Part shown: positions 35,150 to 46,972 of the stretch, piece after piece
Layout of the letters: each line of letters opens with the position of its first letter
How positions within the stretch are numbered: the first letter of the stretch is position 1
NCBI GenBank assembly: GCA_015680685.1
Contig: MNCI01027230.1
Coordinates: 852,528-916,527, forward strand
DNA: 64,000 nt
Reading direction: 5' to 3'
Source of the DNA: Gnetum montanum
Taxonomy: Eukaryota; Streptophyta; Gnetopsida; Gnetales; Gnetaceae
Made by a program: the position numbers and the translations under genes
Notes under the pieces: generated by a model
Seen by the model: the letters and a program-made list of their open reading frames with translations, nothing else
Databases searched by the model: none
Told to the model about the DNA's origin: nothing

Positions 35150-37179
35150 TACCCCCACAATTGAATGAAAACTCATCCTTGAGTGAAGAAGAGGAGGAAC
35201 AAGTTCTTTACAACATAACATATTGGATAGGTATGGGATTATTAACTAACATGACAAACTAACTCAGATAAAATAGACATACAGACTCTATGTGCCCAAG
35301 TGTATGGAATTACAATTTTTATAACATTGGGTGATCATGATAGGAGAAGTGAACACCCTAGATAACATTGACATCCAACACCTCTTAGCAGCAGAAGAAT
35401 GAGAGAGAGAGAGAAGAGATCCAATCAACACAAACAGTCCTCGTTATGTGGTACTGCTACATCATCCTTGGCAAAGATACCCTTTCTTCTAGTCTATGCT
35501 TCCCACTACAATCACAACAAAATCATGAATTAGTATGCAATGTGTAACACATAACTAGTAAATGTCTTATCTCATCGATGGTTACACTCAGCTAGGTTGT
35601 GATTGTGGTTGATTGGTTTCTTGAGTAGTGTTAGCAAGAAGGCTTATAGATAGGGTTAATTAAATTAAGTGGTCCATTAAAGTTGAAAAAGTTCAATACA
35701 AGGAAATATTTGAAGAGGGTATAGGAATTCACAACAATAATAAGAAAATGCACTAAAAAAACTATTGTGAAGATCTATACAATTGGATGTCATTGATGGG
35801 GTAAACAAAAAGAATTTGATTATGAAAGTGTCTAAGGGTAAAGAACTTAACTAATCCAACCTAAAGATATGCAAGTGGGTCCTCCCCAAAGTAGGCACAG
35901 GCCTTTTATGCCCTTGCATAACCTTCAAACCAAAGAGTCTGTGGGCTTTGTGGATGATTAATGGTTACAAAAGTTAAGTACAAAAACCTAGAAGAAACTA
36001 ACTAAGAATTCTGACACATCAAACCAACACATAAAACTAGTAGTAACATGAGAGATGGAAAGCATAAATGAATGAAAGAGAGAGTGGAATGGATTTCCTA
36101 ATTATGGTCACATGAAGTCCCTTATGGATTTTGTGGTTAAATGACTTGATAGGATCCATCCTTAGTACAAAGCAAAACCAACCACGTTTAGTAACTTTGC
36201 GTCAACATTCTAAGACCAATCCATCCCCTAAGACACAAGAGTGCTCCCATAGAACAACCACCATTCCAAAGTAGAGAAGAAGTAGGAAGTGAGGAAGGGC
36301 CTTAGTTAGAGGAGATGAGTCCCATAACCAGTGCTTGTGGCCCATTTATTAGTCTAAAGGATGTGCTTTGAATTTCCATTTTTTTTTGAAATAGAAATCA
36401 TACCATGCAAAGACACATGCATTTATTTTTTCCAAGGGGTGTGCTTTAAATTCTCATCTTCTCTCTCTCTCTCTCTTTTTCTTCTGATGAGAACCACACC
36501 ATGCAAGGAATTATTTGAGTACCTTTTATTAGATGATATGGAATGGTAAGAAATTCATGAAAACACACATGCACCTAGGCAAATAGAAAAAAACAAAGAA
36601 TACCAATCCCCTAGAAGCCACACCCTATTCAAACCTTTGAATCCTTCCCAATTTCAAAAACTACCAAAGTCACAAATTTATTAAAGTTGTATTAATGAAA
36701 GGAAGTCATGGACTCACTACTTGTTACATAAAAGGAAGTCATATCTTGATTATCCGTAATGAAATGCAAATCCAGAAACTAGATACCAACAATCAAATAA
36801 CAAAAATAGCACATGACACCATCAAGTAATGCATTAACAATGTACCTGGCACTTACTAACAAAAAGTTAGCAAACCGCACTAAATAAAAGAAAATATAAA
36901 AGAAAGTGTAAAAAGTTCAAGAAATATCAAATGTACTAACAATGATGTAAAATAGAAATTAGAAAAGATTAATAACATAAAAATAAAAAGATGTAAAATA
37001 TAGAACATGTAAAACAAAAACTTGTAAAAAGAAAAATGTGTAAAACAAAAAAGTTGAAAAATTGAGGAGCTACTTGAATGGTCAACATGGTTGGCCATCT
37101 CCCCTATGACTAAGTTAAAAGGAAGAGGAGATCCAAATTATTAAGCATGGTTGTCCATCTGATGAGGTGCTTGTTGTGT
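35150..37179 (-). other. Element F 3' noncoding region
   Basis: No coding sense. It has a (GA)n run near 35403 where A has its accessory ORF, and two stem-loop copies (36355-36412 and 36438-36500). Confidence 0.75.
36438..36500 (-). other. Conserved stem-loop, element F copy
   Basis: GGTGTGCTTTAAATTCTCATC pairs with GATGAGAACCACACC; both arms are preserved around a (CT)n loop. Confidence 0.5.
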
Positions 37180-38330
37180 TAGTTGGTGTATGCTCATGGA
37201 AAGGTTTAACGTGTTAGATGTTGACCAACTATTTCTTGTTTGCGCTTTTCTTATAGATCATCATGGCCCTAGAAGGAAAAGTCTCATAAATAATATAAGT
37301 TCCTTCCCACAATTTTTGGAACTTAGTTCGTTAAGGTATATGTATAGGATTCCAATAGAGAATCTTATCTCCTAGTTGAAATTTGACTTTTCTAATTTTT
37401 AGGTCATGATGCTTCTTGTTATAGGCCTTGTGCAACTCATTGGATGATAGGGCTACTAATCAATTTTTGTCTAGCAAGTTGAGATTCATTAATCTTTCTT
37501 TTTGGGCTACACTTAAGTCAAAGTCAAGGTCATAAGTCATTGAAAGTGTATAGAGTTCAAATTGAATAGGAAGTGTTAGTAGTTTGCTATACACAAGCTC
37601 ATAAGAAGAGTAGCCTATAGGAAGTTTTCAAGTTGAGTGGTAGGCCCAAAGGGCATCGTTGAGTTTCGTGCTCCAGTCCTTCCTATACTTGCTAATAATT
37701 CTTATTAGTATTCTTATGATTTCCCTATTGGTAACCTCAGCTTGACCATTAGCTTGGGGATGGTAAGGTGTTGCGAGTTTGTGTTCAAGCCCTGAGCATT
37801 ACATGAGCTTCTGAAAGGTAGTGCATGTAAAATGAGTTCCATTGTCAAAAATTAACGCATGTGGGGAATACCAAACCTATTTACAACATTTTTTGTATAA
37901 ATTGAGCAGCATTAGAGGATGTATAATCAATGATGGCTGCTGCTTCTGCCCATTTTGTACAATAGTCAACAACGACTATGTCATACGCCTTTTCATTTGA
38001 CATGGATGTGATGGGACCCATGAAATTAATGCTCCAAATGTTGAATGGTTCTAATGGTTGAATCCATTGTTGAGGTTCCTCCATTTAAGCAATCATTCGA
38101 GCATCTCGTTGGTGTTGTTCACAAGAGCAGATGAAACGGTGAGCATCCCTGAAGAGTTTTGACCAATAGTACCCTGCCATTAGGATTTTAATGGTCATGC
38201 GTATCCCAACATAGTGTCCTCTAAAAGGACCTTCATGAGCATATTAGAGGATGCACAGTTGATCAACATCAGGAACACGCCAGCAAACTAGTCCATCAGC
38301 ACACACCTTGTAGAGGTGTCCATTGATTTC
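37180..38330 (-). pseudogene. Element F integrase, broken
   Basis: Minus-strand core reads FNIWSINFMGPITSM (first catalytic Asp now Asn in SINFMG), followed by VVDYCTKWAEAAAIIDYTSS. QAEVTNREI holding the final Glu lies near 37730. The C-terminal part (VDQLFLV region, 37190-37375) faces the 3' region. Confidence 0.82.
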
Positions 38331-38519
38331 CATGAAGTGCTTTACCTAGTGAAGAAATTGTTGTTTCTTCTGGTGGTCCAACCCTTATGGCATCTCCTAA
38401 GTGAGAAGATAGGTGAGAATGTTATCATATCATTTTAGCTCATTGGGAATTTGTTTATTTATTTCTCTAGTAAAAAGGAGTTCATTAGGAAATGTATTAG
38501 ATAATCAGCTTTCATCCTC

Positions 38520-38960
38520 TTTGTCATCTCATCACAACTGAGACAAGTGATCAACGACCACATTCTCAGTGTCCTTTGGATCTACCATTGTAAGATTGAA
38601 TTCTTGCAAGATCACAAACCACCGTATGACATAGGGGCTCACCATTGGCTTGTTCATTAGGAAGTGGATGGCACCATGGTCTATGTGCACAAACACTTTA
38701 TATCCAAGCACATAATGCCTAAACTTTTCTAGAGAAAACACCACTTCCATCAATTCTTTCTCTGTGGTGGTGTAGTTCAATTGTGCACCCACAATGCTTC
38801 AACTAGTGTAGTGGATGTAGTATGGACATTTCTTGTCATCTAACTACATCAACATAGCTCCCAAGGCATAATTCAATGCATCTATCATGATATGAAACTG
38901 TCTAGACCAATTAGGTGCTTGTAGAATTAGAGTTTTCACAAGCCTTTATTTTAGTTGCTA
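38520..38960 (-). pseudogene. Element F RNase H, broken
   Basis: MGAQLNYTTTEKELMEVVFS followed by LEKFRHYVLGYKVFVHIDHG; the TDH acidic block reads IDH. The opening DALNYALG (relatives: DASNYALG) lies near 38870. Confidence 0.83.
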
Positions 38961-39199
38961 GAATGCTTTCTCACATTCTGTGGTCTAGATGAAGAGAGCA
39001 TCTTTCTTTGGTAGCTCAACCAATGGTTTTGCTATCTTAGAGAAATTCTCTATAAATCACGGATAGTAGCTAGTGTATCCAAGGAATGACTAAACATCTT
39101 TAACTATTTCTATATGGTGGGTTATTCCTTGGATGACCCTTATTTTTTTAAGGTCCACCTTAATTCCTACTTGTGAGATTTTGTGTCCTAGTACAATGC

Positions 39200-40150
39200 C
39201 CTCTTGGACCATGAGATGACTTTTCTACCAATTGAGCTACAAATTAGTTTTGACACATCATTCCAGCACTTTCTCAAGGCAATTTAGGACTACTCAAGTG
39301 TAGCTTCATAGCTAGAGAAGGCATCCATAAAGACTTCTACACCACTACCAATCTACTATTGAAAGATGCTCAGGACCAAGTGTTGAAATATGGCAAGAGC
39401 ATTACTTAGACCAAATGACATCTTGCAATATGCAAAAGTCCCCTAGGAACTTGTGAACATTGTCTTTTCTTGGTCCTCCAGTGTAATTTGAATTTGGTTA
39501 TAGCCACTATAACCACCATCTAAGAAGATGTAGTAGCAATGCCCAGATATTGTGTCAAGCACCTGATCAACAAATGGCAATAAAAAGTGATCATTGAATG
39601 TTGCCATATTCAGCAACCTGCAATTGATATAGAATCGCCATTTTTCATCTTTCTTTGGCACAATTACAAGTGGGCTAACCCACTCACTATCCACAATGGG
39701 ATAGATGAACCCTACCTTGAGAAGTTGCTTGATTTCCTCCTTGACAATTTGCTTCAATTTGGGGTTCAACTACCTTTGTGGCTATCATTTTGGCTTTATG
39801 GTCAAGTCAGTGTAAATGTGATGCTGGCATATCCTAGGATCAATCCCTGTGAGTTCAGGATATGACCAAGCAAAAGCTAATAACCATATTTCAACTACTT
39901 TCAACAATATCTTTTTCTATTCTGGAGCAAATCTTGCATTAATTATAACCAACTTCTTATTTTTCAAAAACATGTATTCCATTCCATCTAATAATTTTTT
40001 CAGTTCAAGAGGCTCTTGCTTAAATTTCTTAGGAATTTCCAACTCTCACTAGTGAGAATCATCATTTGTATCTTCAAAGAGTTGATGATGAACTTGCTTA
40101 AGTTCATCCATGCTCGTGACATATTCACATGTCATGCTCTTAGTTGGTTC
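39200..40150 (-). pseudogene. Element F reverse transcriptase, catalytic Asp lost
   Basis: MNPKLKQIVKEEIKQLLKVG leads into FIYPIVDSEWVSPLVIVPKK and LLPFVDQVLDTIS. The catalytic box reads VFMDAFS (codons near 39334), so the second Asp of FMDD is Ala. A TAG replaces Trp in the SPWGTF motif near 39443. An added Gly at DGGYSGYN marks a small insertion. Confidence 0.85.
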
Positions 40151-40229
40151 CATGCAAAGTGTGCTACTTTCTAAATCAGCAGTCAGCCACTGGGTGTCCT
40201 CCTATTTTGTGGCTACTACATATAGACAC

Positions 40230-41600
40230 CTTTGAATTTCTACTTCTAGAGCATAGTGCTTGCATGTAGAGATAGATGCTTACTTGATGACCCAAAGTTT
40301 TTGCACACAATTGCACCTACTATCACTGTACGTGATGCATGGAACTCTCTTCTTCTTGATCTTTCTAAATGCATTTTCTTTATCTTTAGGGAAAGATCTC
40401 TAATGTTGATTCTTGCATCGACAGTGCTTAGCCATGCCCTTCCCATTATGATTGAGAAGTCCGCTTTGCAATTCCCCGCTTTGATTACTAGGAAGTCAAT
40501 AGGATAAGACCACCCACAAATAGTGGTCATAATGTCTTCTACCAATCCCAGTAAAACAATGATAGACCAGTCTGCTAATTCCAATCTAATGTTACTCTTC
40601 TTGAGAGGGGGTAGGTTCTAGGTAGTGTACATCTCATGAGAAATAAAATTAACACCTAAACTTGAATTGAAAAGAGCCTTGCATGATTCGTTTCCAATAA
40701 TCTACAAATAAATCTGATGAGTCATGAATTTTCTGGTTGTGATATCACATCCTTCCTGCCGCCAGTTCTATAAATAAGAGGCAGCTCTCCCTCATTTCAC
40801 ACCTTAGAGTTAGACAATAGCAAAACTCTAGTAGTTTGATCCATTATTTTCCCGTGCATGCCCACAGTGTGCTGAATGTAATTGTACGGCATCCTTTATT
40901 CGAGTGTGACGTACTTGGACACGCACATGACCAGCAATAAATATCGAGATTACTTCATCATTGCAGCATTCACTTTGTTTATTTATTTATTTAATTGTTA
41001 TTTACTGCTTTCCTAATTAGTCTCTCTCACCCTTAAAACTCATGTTAGAATGTAGAATGAGTATGACTTGATTACAAGCATTTAAGTGTGACTACTTGGT
41101 AACCCAATAGCATACCTAGGATCTGTGCTTGGTAATCCCAGTCGTAGTCATGCATGAAGTCCAAGATGTGTACGGATAATCAAGGAACAGATGCTCATTG
41201 CACTTAGGCTAGTTTAGATTCTCTCTTACCCTTTCCTCCTAGCTTAGTTAATATTATTTTCCATTGCCTTTAGGAGTAGCATTAGATTAGGAAACCCATC
41301 ATACACCTCACTCTGGACTAAACCATACGTGACAAATATAATACTAGTCCAGGTGGGAAGACAGCGAACTGTGACATAAGGATAACTATCTAGGTGCCAC
41401 AACTAGTCCATCTACAGAGTTCAACCGGATCGCACGTGAGAACACTCGTATTCGTATGGTTGAGTGTAGGGGTATCTCGTCACTCATCAAAATCAAAGGA
41501 CTTCCAAGATTGGCTAATTTCTTGGAAAGGTTTCCTACATGAATCAAATCAGACACAGTGTGTGTAAGCATTATGGTATGGATCCTTGGCAAAGTTTGAC
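40230..41600 (-). pseudogene. Element F protease region, split by a solo LTR
   Basis: LIHVGNLSKKLANLGSPL (near 41540) joins across the solo LTR to CKALFNSSLGVNFISHEM (near 40650), with Asn-Ser-Ser in place of the catalytic Asp-Ser-Gly, as in D. FSIIMGRAWLSTVDA follows near 40440. Confidence 0.8.
40715..41489 (+). repeat. Solo LTR inside element F
   Basis: 775 bp, TGATGAG to CTCATCA, flanked on both sides by AAATC (40710-40714 and 41490-41494). No internal sequence is present, so it is a product of LTR-LTR recombination. It has a TATA box CTATAAATAAGAGG near 40772 and one GTGATATCAC palindrome. Confidence 0.92.
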
Positions 41601-41699
41601 TTGAAGAAGACTCAAAGGAATTTGATATGGAGGAAGAGGCGAGATCATGAGTATATGTGAAGGCTTAGGTGAACTATGGGGTTGAAAGAAAGGTCTTTT

Positions 41700-44063
41700 C
41701 TTTCATAGGGCATTCAACCCCTTTGATTGATGATTTGCTTGCAAATTAATAGCCCTCATAGCATTACATTGTTGTGGTTGAGTTGGCAGTCCACCTTGCA
41801 TTGATAAAGTAAGTGGTAGTTGTGCAATTGAAGGAGAAGTGTGTGTAGGGATAGGACGAGGATAAGGATAGGAGGTGGCATCCCTTCTTTCATGTGGAAA
41901 AGGAGTTTGATAGTAATTAGAAAGGTGGTAGTAAGGCTTAATATTAGAAATGTGACTAGAAGAGTCAAGTGGAGACATGGGTTGCTGAACATGGTAACCA
42001 TATGGATCAGGCTTCTAGTAAGGGTATTGTTGCCTCGATGATGCAAATGCCCATGATTATGGTTGCTACCATTGTTGGTACTATTCATACAATTGTGATG
42101 GAGCTCCACTTGGATAATACAATTGTTGCTAGAAAAACTGCTTAAGATTACCTTAAGGATAAGGGAACTTTCTGGATGTTTGCCTTTGTGTAAGTCATGG
42201 ATGTAAGGAATACACCTTAGACTCTTGAAGATGTGACATAATGGGGCAACATCCCATGGGATGTTCATATTGGCAAACGTCACACCCATGATCATCATCT
42301 AATTTACTATCTACAACCTCTTCTATTACAACAATTTTTCCCTTACCTTTTTAATATGCATGTTTAGGTTCCTTGTGCCTCCTGCGCTCTTAGTCACTAC
42401 CTTGTTCTTTGGACTCTTCAATGATTTTAAGCATAGCTTGAAATATATTATCCATAGAGTCCCTTAACTAATCAACCTTGGCCATAAGTTTAAATTGGAA
42501 TTGTTGAAGTGGGAAGGCTTTCTTATGCATCCCCTCATCAAATAAGGATTCATCCTCATTGTCACAAAATGGAACCTCCCTCTTATGGATGGAAGGATCA
42601 TGGTTATACTCATCTACACTTTCTCTTTTTCTTAGTTCACCCTCCCCTTTGGTGACCTACTCTATTAACCTTTGTACCTAACAAGTATTTTTTGATAATT
42701 TCCCTTAAGCATAGACACCAAGGGTTTTCCCCCATTTCATTATGAACCCCATCTGCAATGTGATGAAGTTGAGCCAATTGAGAATAACCATGGTCAGAGC
42801 ATTTGTGCATCAAGGCATAGTATCAGCCAATGGTGGCATCCAAGGGTTCGTGTGTTCCTTGTTTCCACCCTTGAATTTGCTTCTTTAAGTTAGACACCCT
42901 GGAGTATGTTTAATACTTATCATTGAAAAACTCAAGCATGGTACTCCATCATCTTATAGATTCTACTCTAAAGACCAGTACTAGTACTCTACTTCTTTAA
43001 TGAGTGTCCTGGCAAACAACTTCAATTTCTACCACTCATTCTTTATGTTTTGCAAGGCACATGCATCTTAGAAAGCTTAAAGATGATTTTGTAGATCAAA
43101 GTTATAACCTCCTTCAAATCGAGGAATATTGTTCATGTCTAACCATTTGATCCGACTATCTTTCACATGCCTTTTTAGGATTCTAACTACCTTTCTGATG
43201 TTAAGCATACTTCAAGTAGCAAATAGGGGCTCATTGAGGCCTTGGTCATGGTGATGTGCCTCTCTTAAACATCTACATCCTTGATCTTGCCTATCTCAAT
43301 GGTCCCCTTGATTATTGTGGTCCCATTGATCATTCTGCTCATTTCGATCACCTCCATTACAATCTCGCCTTCTACAATCACGATCAGAGCCAAAAGAAAA
43401 AGATGATGAAGGGGAAGAGGAAGGAGAATCAGCACCATCATGGTGCCTACTACCACCTCTTCGATGATCGCAACCATAATCATGATCATGCTTTTTGTCA
43501 GCATCCCTATCTTGACTTGCCCCTCCAAATCCTTCTTTGTCATTGGATCCCTTGTTACTAGAATCATGATTGTGAAATATGGAGTGTATATTCTAGTTTT
43601 AACCACCATTGCCGAAGTTAAAGAGAGGAGCATCATTGTATGGAAAATCGCCATAGAAGGACTCTCCACTAGCTTGTTGGTACAACAAGAATGAAGAATC
43701 ATTAAGCCCTTTTCCCTTCAAAAACTCATAACACTATTCCAGCTGTCAATCTCACAGGCATTGTGCCTTAATGGAATGATAATCTCTGGCATCGACATCT
43801 TCCACATTATACTTCCCATGGTATTCTTAAAGACCACATCATGCAAGCATTTAATAGAGCATTATATGAGTAGCACAATCAGGTGGCAACACAATGTTGC
43901 CCTCCATGTCATGCCACCACAGCTGTTCATCTTGGTGTAGGATGAAGGTGAAGTTTGGCATATACTTGTTAAGATGGGTAGATATAATTCGGTACTATTG
44001 AGGTTTTGTTGAATGAATGTTATTAGCCTTGGGCGAAGAAGCGCTCCTATGAGAAGAAGACAT
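41700..44063 (-). pseudogene. Element F Gag, broken
   Basis: Start codon at 44063 (minus): MSSSHRSASSPKA. Further blocks are EGNIVLPPDCATH, QASGESFYGDFPYNDAP (near 43650), NNIPRFEGGYN (near 43130), a capsid-like core, and C-x-x-C-x3-H knuckle remains near 42270, then a Pro/Gln-rich tail. Several stops. It would have assembled particles. Confidence 0.78.
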
Positions 44064-44203
44064 TTTTAGTTGGCAAATAAAAATCACAATGCGCTCTAAG
44101 AATTTATTGTAGTAATTGTGAAATAAGATATGACTCTCAGCTTTGTTCCAACAATTTAAATACTTTCACTGGGTCCTAGATAGTGTACAAAACAACTAAA
44201 AGG

Positions 44204-44222
44204 TCCCCAGAAATAGTGCCAA
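44204..44222 (-). promoter_or_regulatory. Primer-binding site of element F
   Basis: The complement reads TTGGCACTATTTCTGGGGA, a tRNA-Asp-type primer site with some decay. Confidence 0.75.
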
Positions 44223-45022
44223 TGATGAGTGGCAAGGTACCCCTATGCCCAACCATACAAATCACTAAGGCATTACGTGTGATCCGGTTCAATTCCTTGG
44301 ACCTATAGTTATCTCGTACACTAGTTTCTCTAGGAAGTGAAACAACGTTGAGAACATTCGTTGTCTTCCTAACTACACTTGTGAGGCTCAAGGGTATGGT
44401 TTAAGTGTAATTGAGGTATATGAATTTTTTTCATTTTATAGTTTATGGATGTAATCACCTACAACAAGAATAAGGGTATAGTAGATTGAAAACTAATGTC
44501 TATTGCCTAGCTAGCCTAACACAAGTAACCACCCCACTTTCCTGAACACATATAGCATTGTTGAGCTACCAAACGTTAACCGTTGCTAGGTTACCAAGTA
44601 CTATATGAATGCTCAAAGTGGTTGTGCTCGTGTTCATTAACTACTAGAAATAAATTGCTTAATCAAATGCATTGAAATAAAGAGTGAGAAAGTAAAATGT
44701 ATTAAATGAAATATTAAGCTATTCTTAGTGCTGCAAGGATTGTTAAAAGAGTTCATTTTATTCCTGTCACACTGCTGTGCTCAGGTATATCAATACTCAA
44801 ACAAAGAACCATACACACTTTAGACCCCTTCTACAGGCACTCAAAAAATATTCTAACTCCGAGGAAAATAAATTGCAAGAGCTTTGCTACCTTTCTTGAA
44901 AAATGAAAACTAAACTATAAAAATTTCCCAAAACTAGAGCCTGAGCATGGTATTTATAGACTTGGGGAATATAGCCCAACGTCACGTACCCAACATTGCA
45001 ACCCACATCAAACATGATTCCA
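44223..45022 (-). repeat. 5' LTR of element F
   Basis: 800 bp, TGATGAG on the left; on the right it ends CATGATTCCA, still with terminal CA, before CTTGT. Confidence 0.82.
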
Positions 45023-45325
45023 CTTGTGTTAGGCTAGCTAGGCAATAGACATTAGTTTTCAATCTACTCTACCCTTATTCTTGTTGTAGGAAATTACATC
45101 CATAAAATATAAAATGACAAAAATTCATATACCTAAATTACACTCAAACCATACCCTTGAACCTCACAAGTGTAGTTGGAAAGACAACGAATGTTCTTAA
45201 CGTCATTTCACTTCCTAGAGAAACTAGTGTACGAGATAACTATATGTCCATGGAATTCGATTGAATCGTGTGTGATGCCTTAGCGATTTGTATGGTTGGG
45301 TGTAGGGGTACCTCGCCACTCATTA
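45023..45325 (+). repeat. 3' LTR of element D, second part
   Basis: Matches the end of the 5' LTR (TTAGGCTAGCTAGGCAATAG...) and ends CTCATTA, a decayed CTCATCA. Confidence 0.85.
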
Positions 45326-45910
45326 TATTTCAATATTTAATCATAAAACATATAAAAGATCTATGATTGAGCTTAAATAGTAATGATACAAATGATACAA
45401 AACTTTAACAAAATACTATAGCAACCATATTGTGTTCACTTATGTAAGAAACTAACAACAAGTACTACTACTACTACTACAATAAGAGTAATAACATAAG
45501 CAAATCTAATTTTTCTTTGTTCAATATTTCTGTAGTATATCTAAATTTTCTAAAATTTTTCTATTAGGAATTCTATATTACTCCCAAATTCTTCAACCAA
45601 TGTTAAAATTTTTTCTTCTTTTATTGATGTAGAAATTTCAATTAATTCTCTTAATGCAAATAAAAAAAAGTTGTGACACCTTATTCTAGTACTATTGATG
45701 CTATTAAGATACATAATTTTATTCTTCTTAATGATGTATATGAGTGATTGGTTGTTGATGTTTCATCACAATATGTGTTCATTCAAATTTAATTACCTAC
45801 CTTGTAATTGAAGTTCCATTTTACAATTAAATGATGTGATTAAAAAAACATGGCATCTAAGTCCTTCATTCTAGACATTATTCTCATTTTTAAATACTTG
45901 TTTAGGCAAC
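45326..45910. other. Old flank between D and G, probably LINE debris
   Basis: AT-rich with no open frame. It continues after G at 52250, where a LINE-type zinc knuckle remnant follows. Confidence 0.45.
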
Positions 45911-46830
45911 TGATGAGATGCGATATCGCATGGGCTGCGATATCACATACGCGATATCACGTCTGCCGCGATATCGCGTCATCCCCTACGATGTCGCATA
46001 CGTGATATTGCGGTGCGCTGTCATATCTATAAATAAGAGGTGGCTCTCCCTTGTATCCTCATCCTAGGCTAGAAGTAGGGAAACTCTAGTAGATTAATCA
46101 CTCCAGAGATAGAATATTTTCCATGTGCCCGCAGTAGGAGCCCTAAAGTGAACGGATCTTTATTCGAGCAACATTGTACCTGAACACAAGTTGTGTACGG
46201 CAATAAAGATGAACTTCCTGGATAAAACTTACAATGGAATAGGCTAATTAGGATTTTATTTAATGTTATTATTACTTTCTCTCTCTCACCCCTACCTCCT
46301 AGAAACACAGAATGAGTACGACTTGATTACGAGCATTTAAGGATGTGTACCGATAATCAAGGAATTGATTGCTCATTGCACTTAGGCTAGATTAGCTTTC
46401 TCAACCCTTTCCTCCTAGTTAAGTGTCTTAGTACGACCACTTCAAGCATGTGCGTTACACATGGTGATCCCAGCAACAATTAGCATTTGGTAGCCACAGT
46501 TGCATCGGTTCAGGGTGTGTACGGTAAGTGGGAATGAATGCTGACGCTAGGTAATTTAGACTTAGCTCATTAGTTAGAGTTAGTAATTAGTTTCTCAACC
46601 CTTCACCTCAATAGCATAGGAGAAAAATGTAAAAACTATAAAAATCATATACCTTGGACTTACTAAACCATACACCATGACAACTACAAGTGAGTCTGGG
46701 AAGATAACGAATGATTAACCCTAAGTGTTCCATGGGGTGTGTAGGCACTTAGTCTGCGGAGTTCGACCGGATCATGCGTGCTATGCTTGTATTCGTATGG
46801 TTGAGTGTAGGGGTATCTCGCCACTCATCA
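45911..46830 (+). repeat. 5' LTR of element G
   Basis: 920 bp, TGATGAG to CTCATCA. U3 holds about six GATATC-type palindromes (45919-46015) just upstream of TATA box TCTATAAATAAG (46026-46037); AATAAA is at 46202. Confidence 0.93.
45919..46015 (+). promoter_or_regulatory. Palindromic array in U3 of element G
   Basis: Units around GCGATATCGC, GCGATATCAC, CGATGTCGCA and GTGATATTGC repeat at 15-20 bp spacing, ending about 10 bp before the TATA box. Copy number differs among LTRs in the window. Confidence 0.6.
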
Positions 46831-46831
46831 T

Positions 46832-46849
46832 TGGCGCCGTTGCTGGGGA
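46832..46849 (+). promoter_or_regulatory. Primer-binding site of element G
   Basis: TGGCGCCGTTGCTGGGGA, complementary to the 3' end of plant tRNA-Asp with two mismatches or fewer, starting one base after the LTR. Confidence 0.88.
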
Positions 46850-46972
46850 CTAAGTGTTTGTGTGCTAAATAGAACATAGGATACCACTCACCTCATTGGG
46901 AGCCTAAACAAACCTTCGGGTTAATCAAGATAAAAAATTATATAACGGTAATCAGCACACCTACAAGACATC

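Larger units (their letters stand above)
34394..45022 (-). mobile_element. Element F: gypsy element inside the 3' LTR of D
   Basis: LTRs are 34394-35149 and 44223-45022. The flanks CTTAT (34389-34393) and CTTGT (45023-45027) match at four of five bases. The minus strand holds primer site, gag, protease, RT, RNase H, integrase and 3' noncoding region in the standard order. A solo LTR splits the protease region. Without that insertion F is about 9.85 kb, as long as D. The interruption of D's LTR proves F arrived later than D. Confidence 0.9.
18627..45325 (+). mobile_element. Element D: full-length gypsy element split by E and F
   Basis: 5' LTR 18627-19497, primer site 19499, gag-PR-RT-RH-INT 19656-25545, and 3' noncoding region 25546-26806 resuming at 33061-33875. 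The 3' LTR spans 33876-34393 and resumes at 45023-45325. Removing E with one CCTTC and F with one target copy leaves about 9.8 kb. Flanks GATTT and TATTT match at four of five bases, as expected for a decayed target duplication. The polyprotein can be read in nearly one frame with many stops, so this is a dead copy of an autonomous element. Confidence 0.9.
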
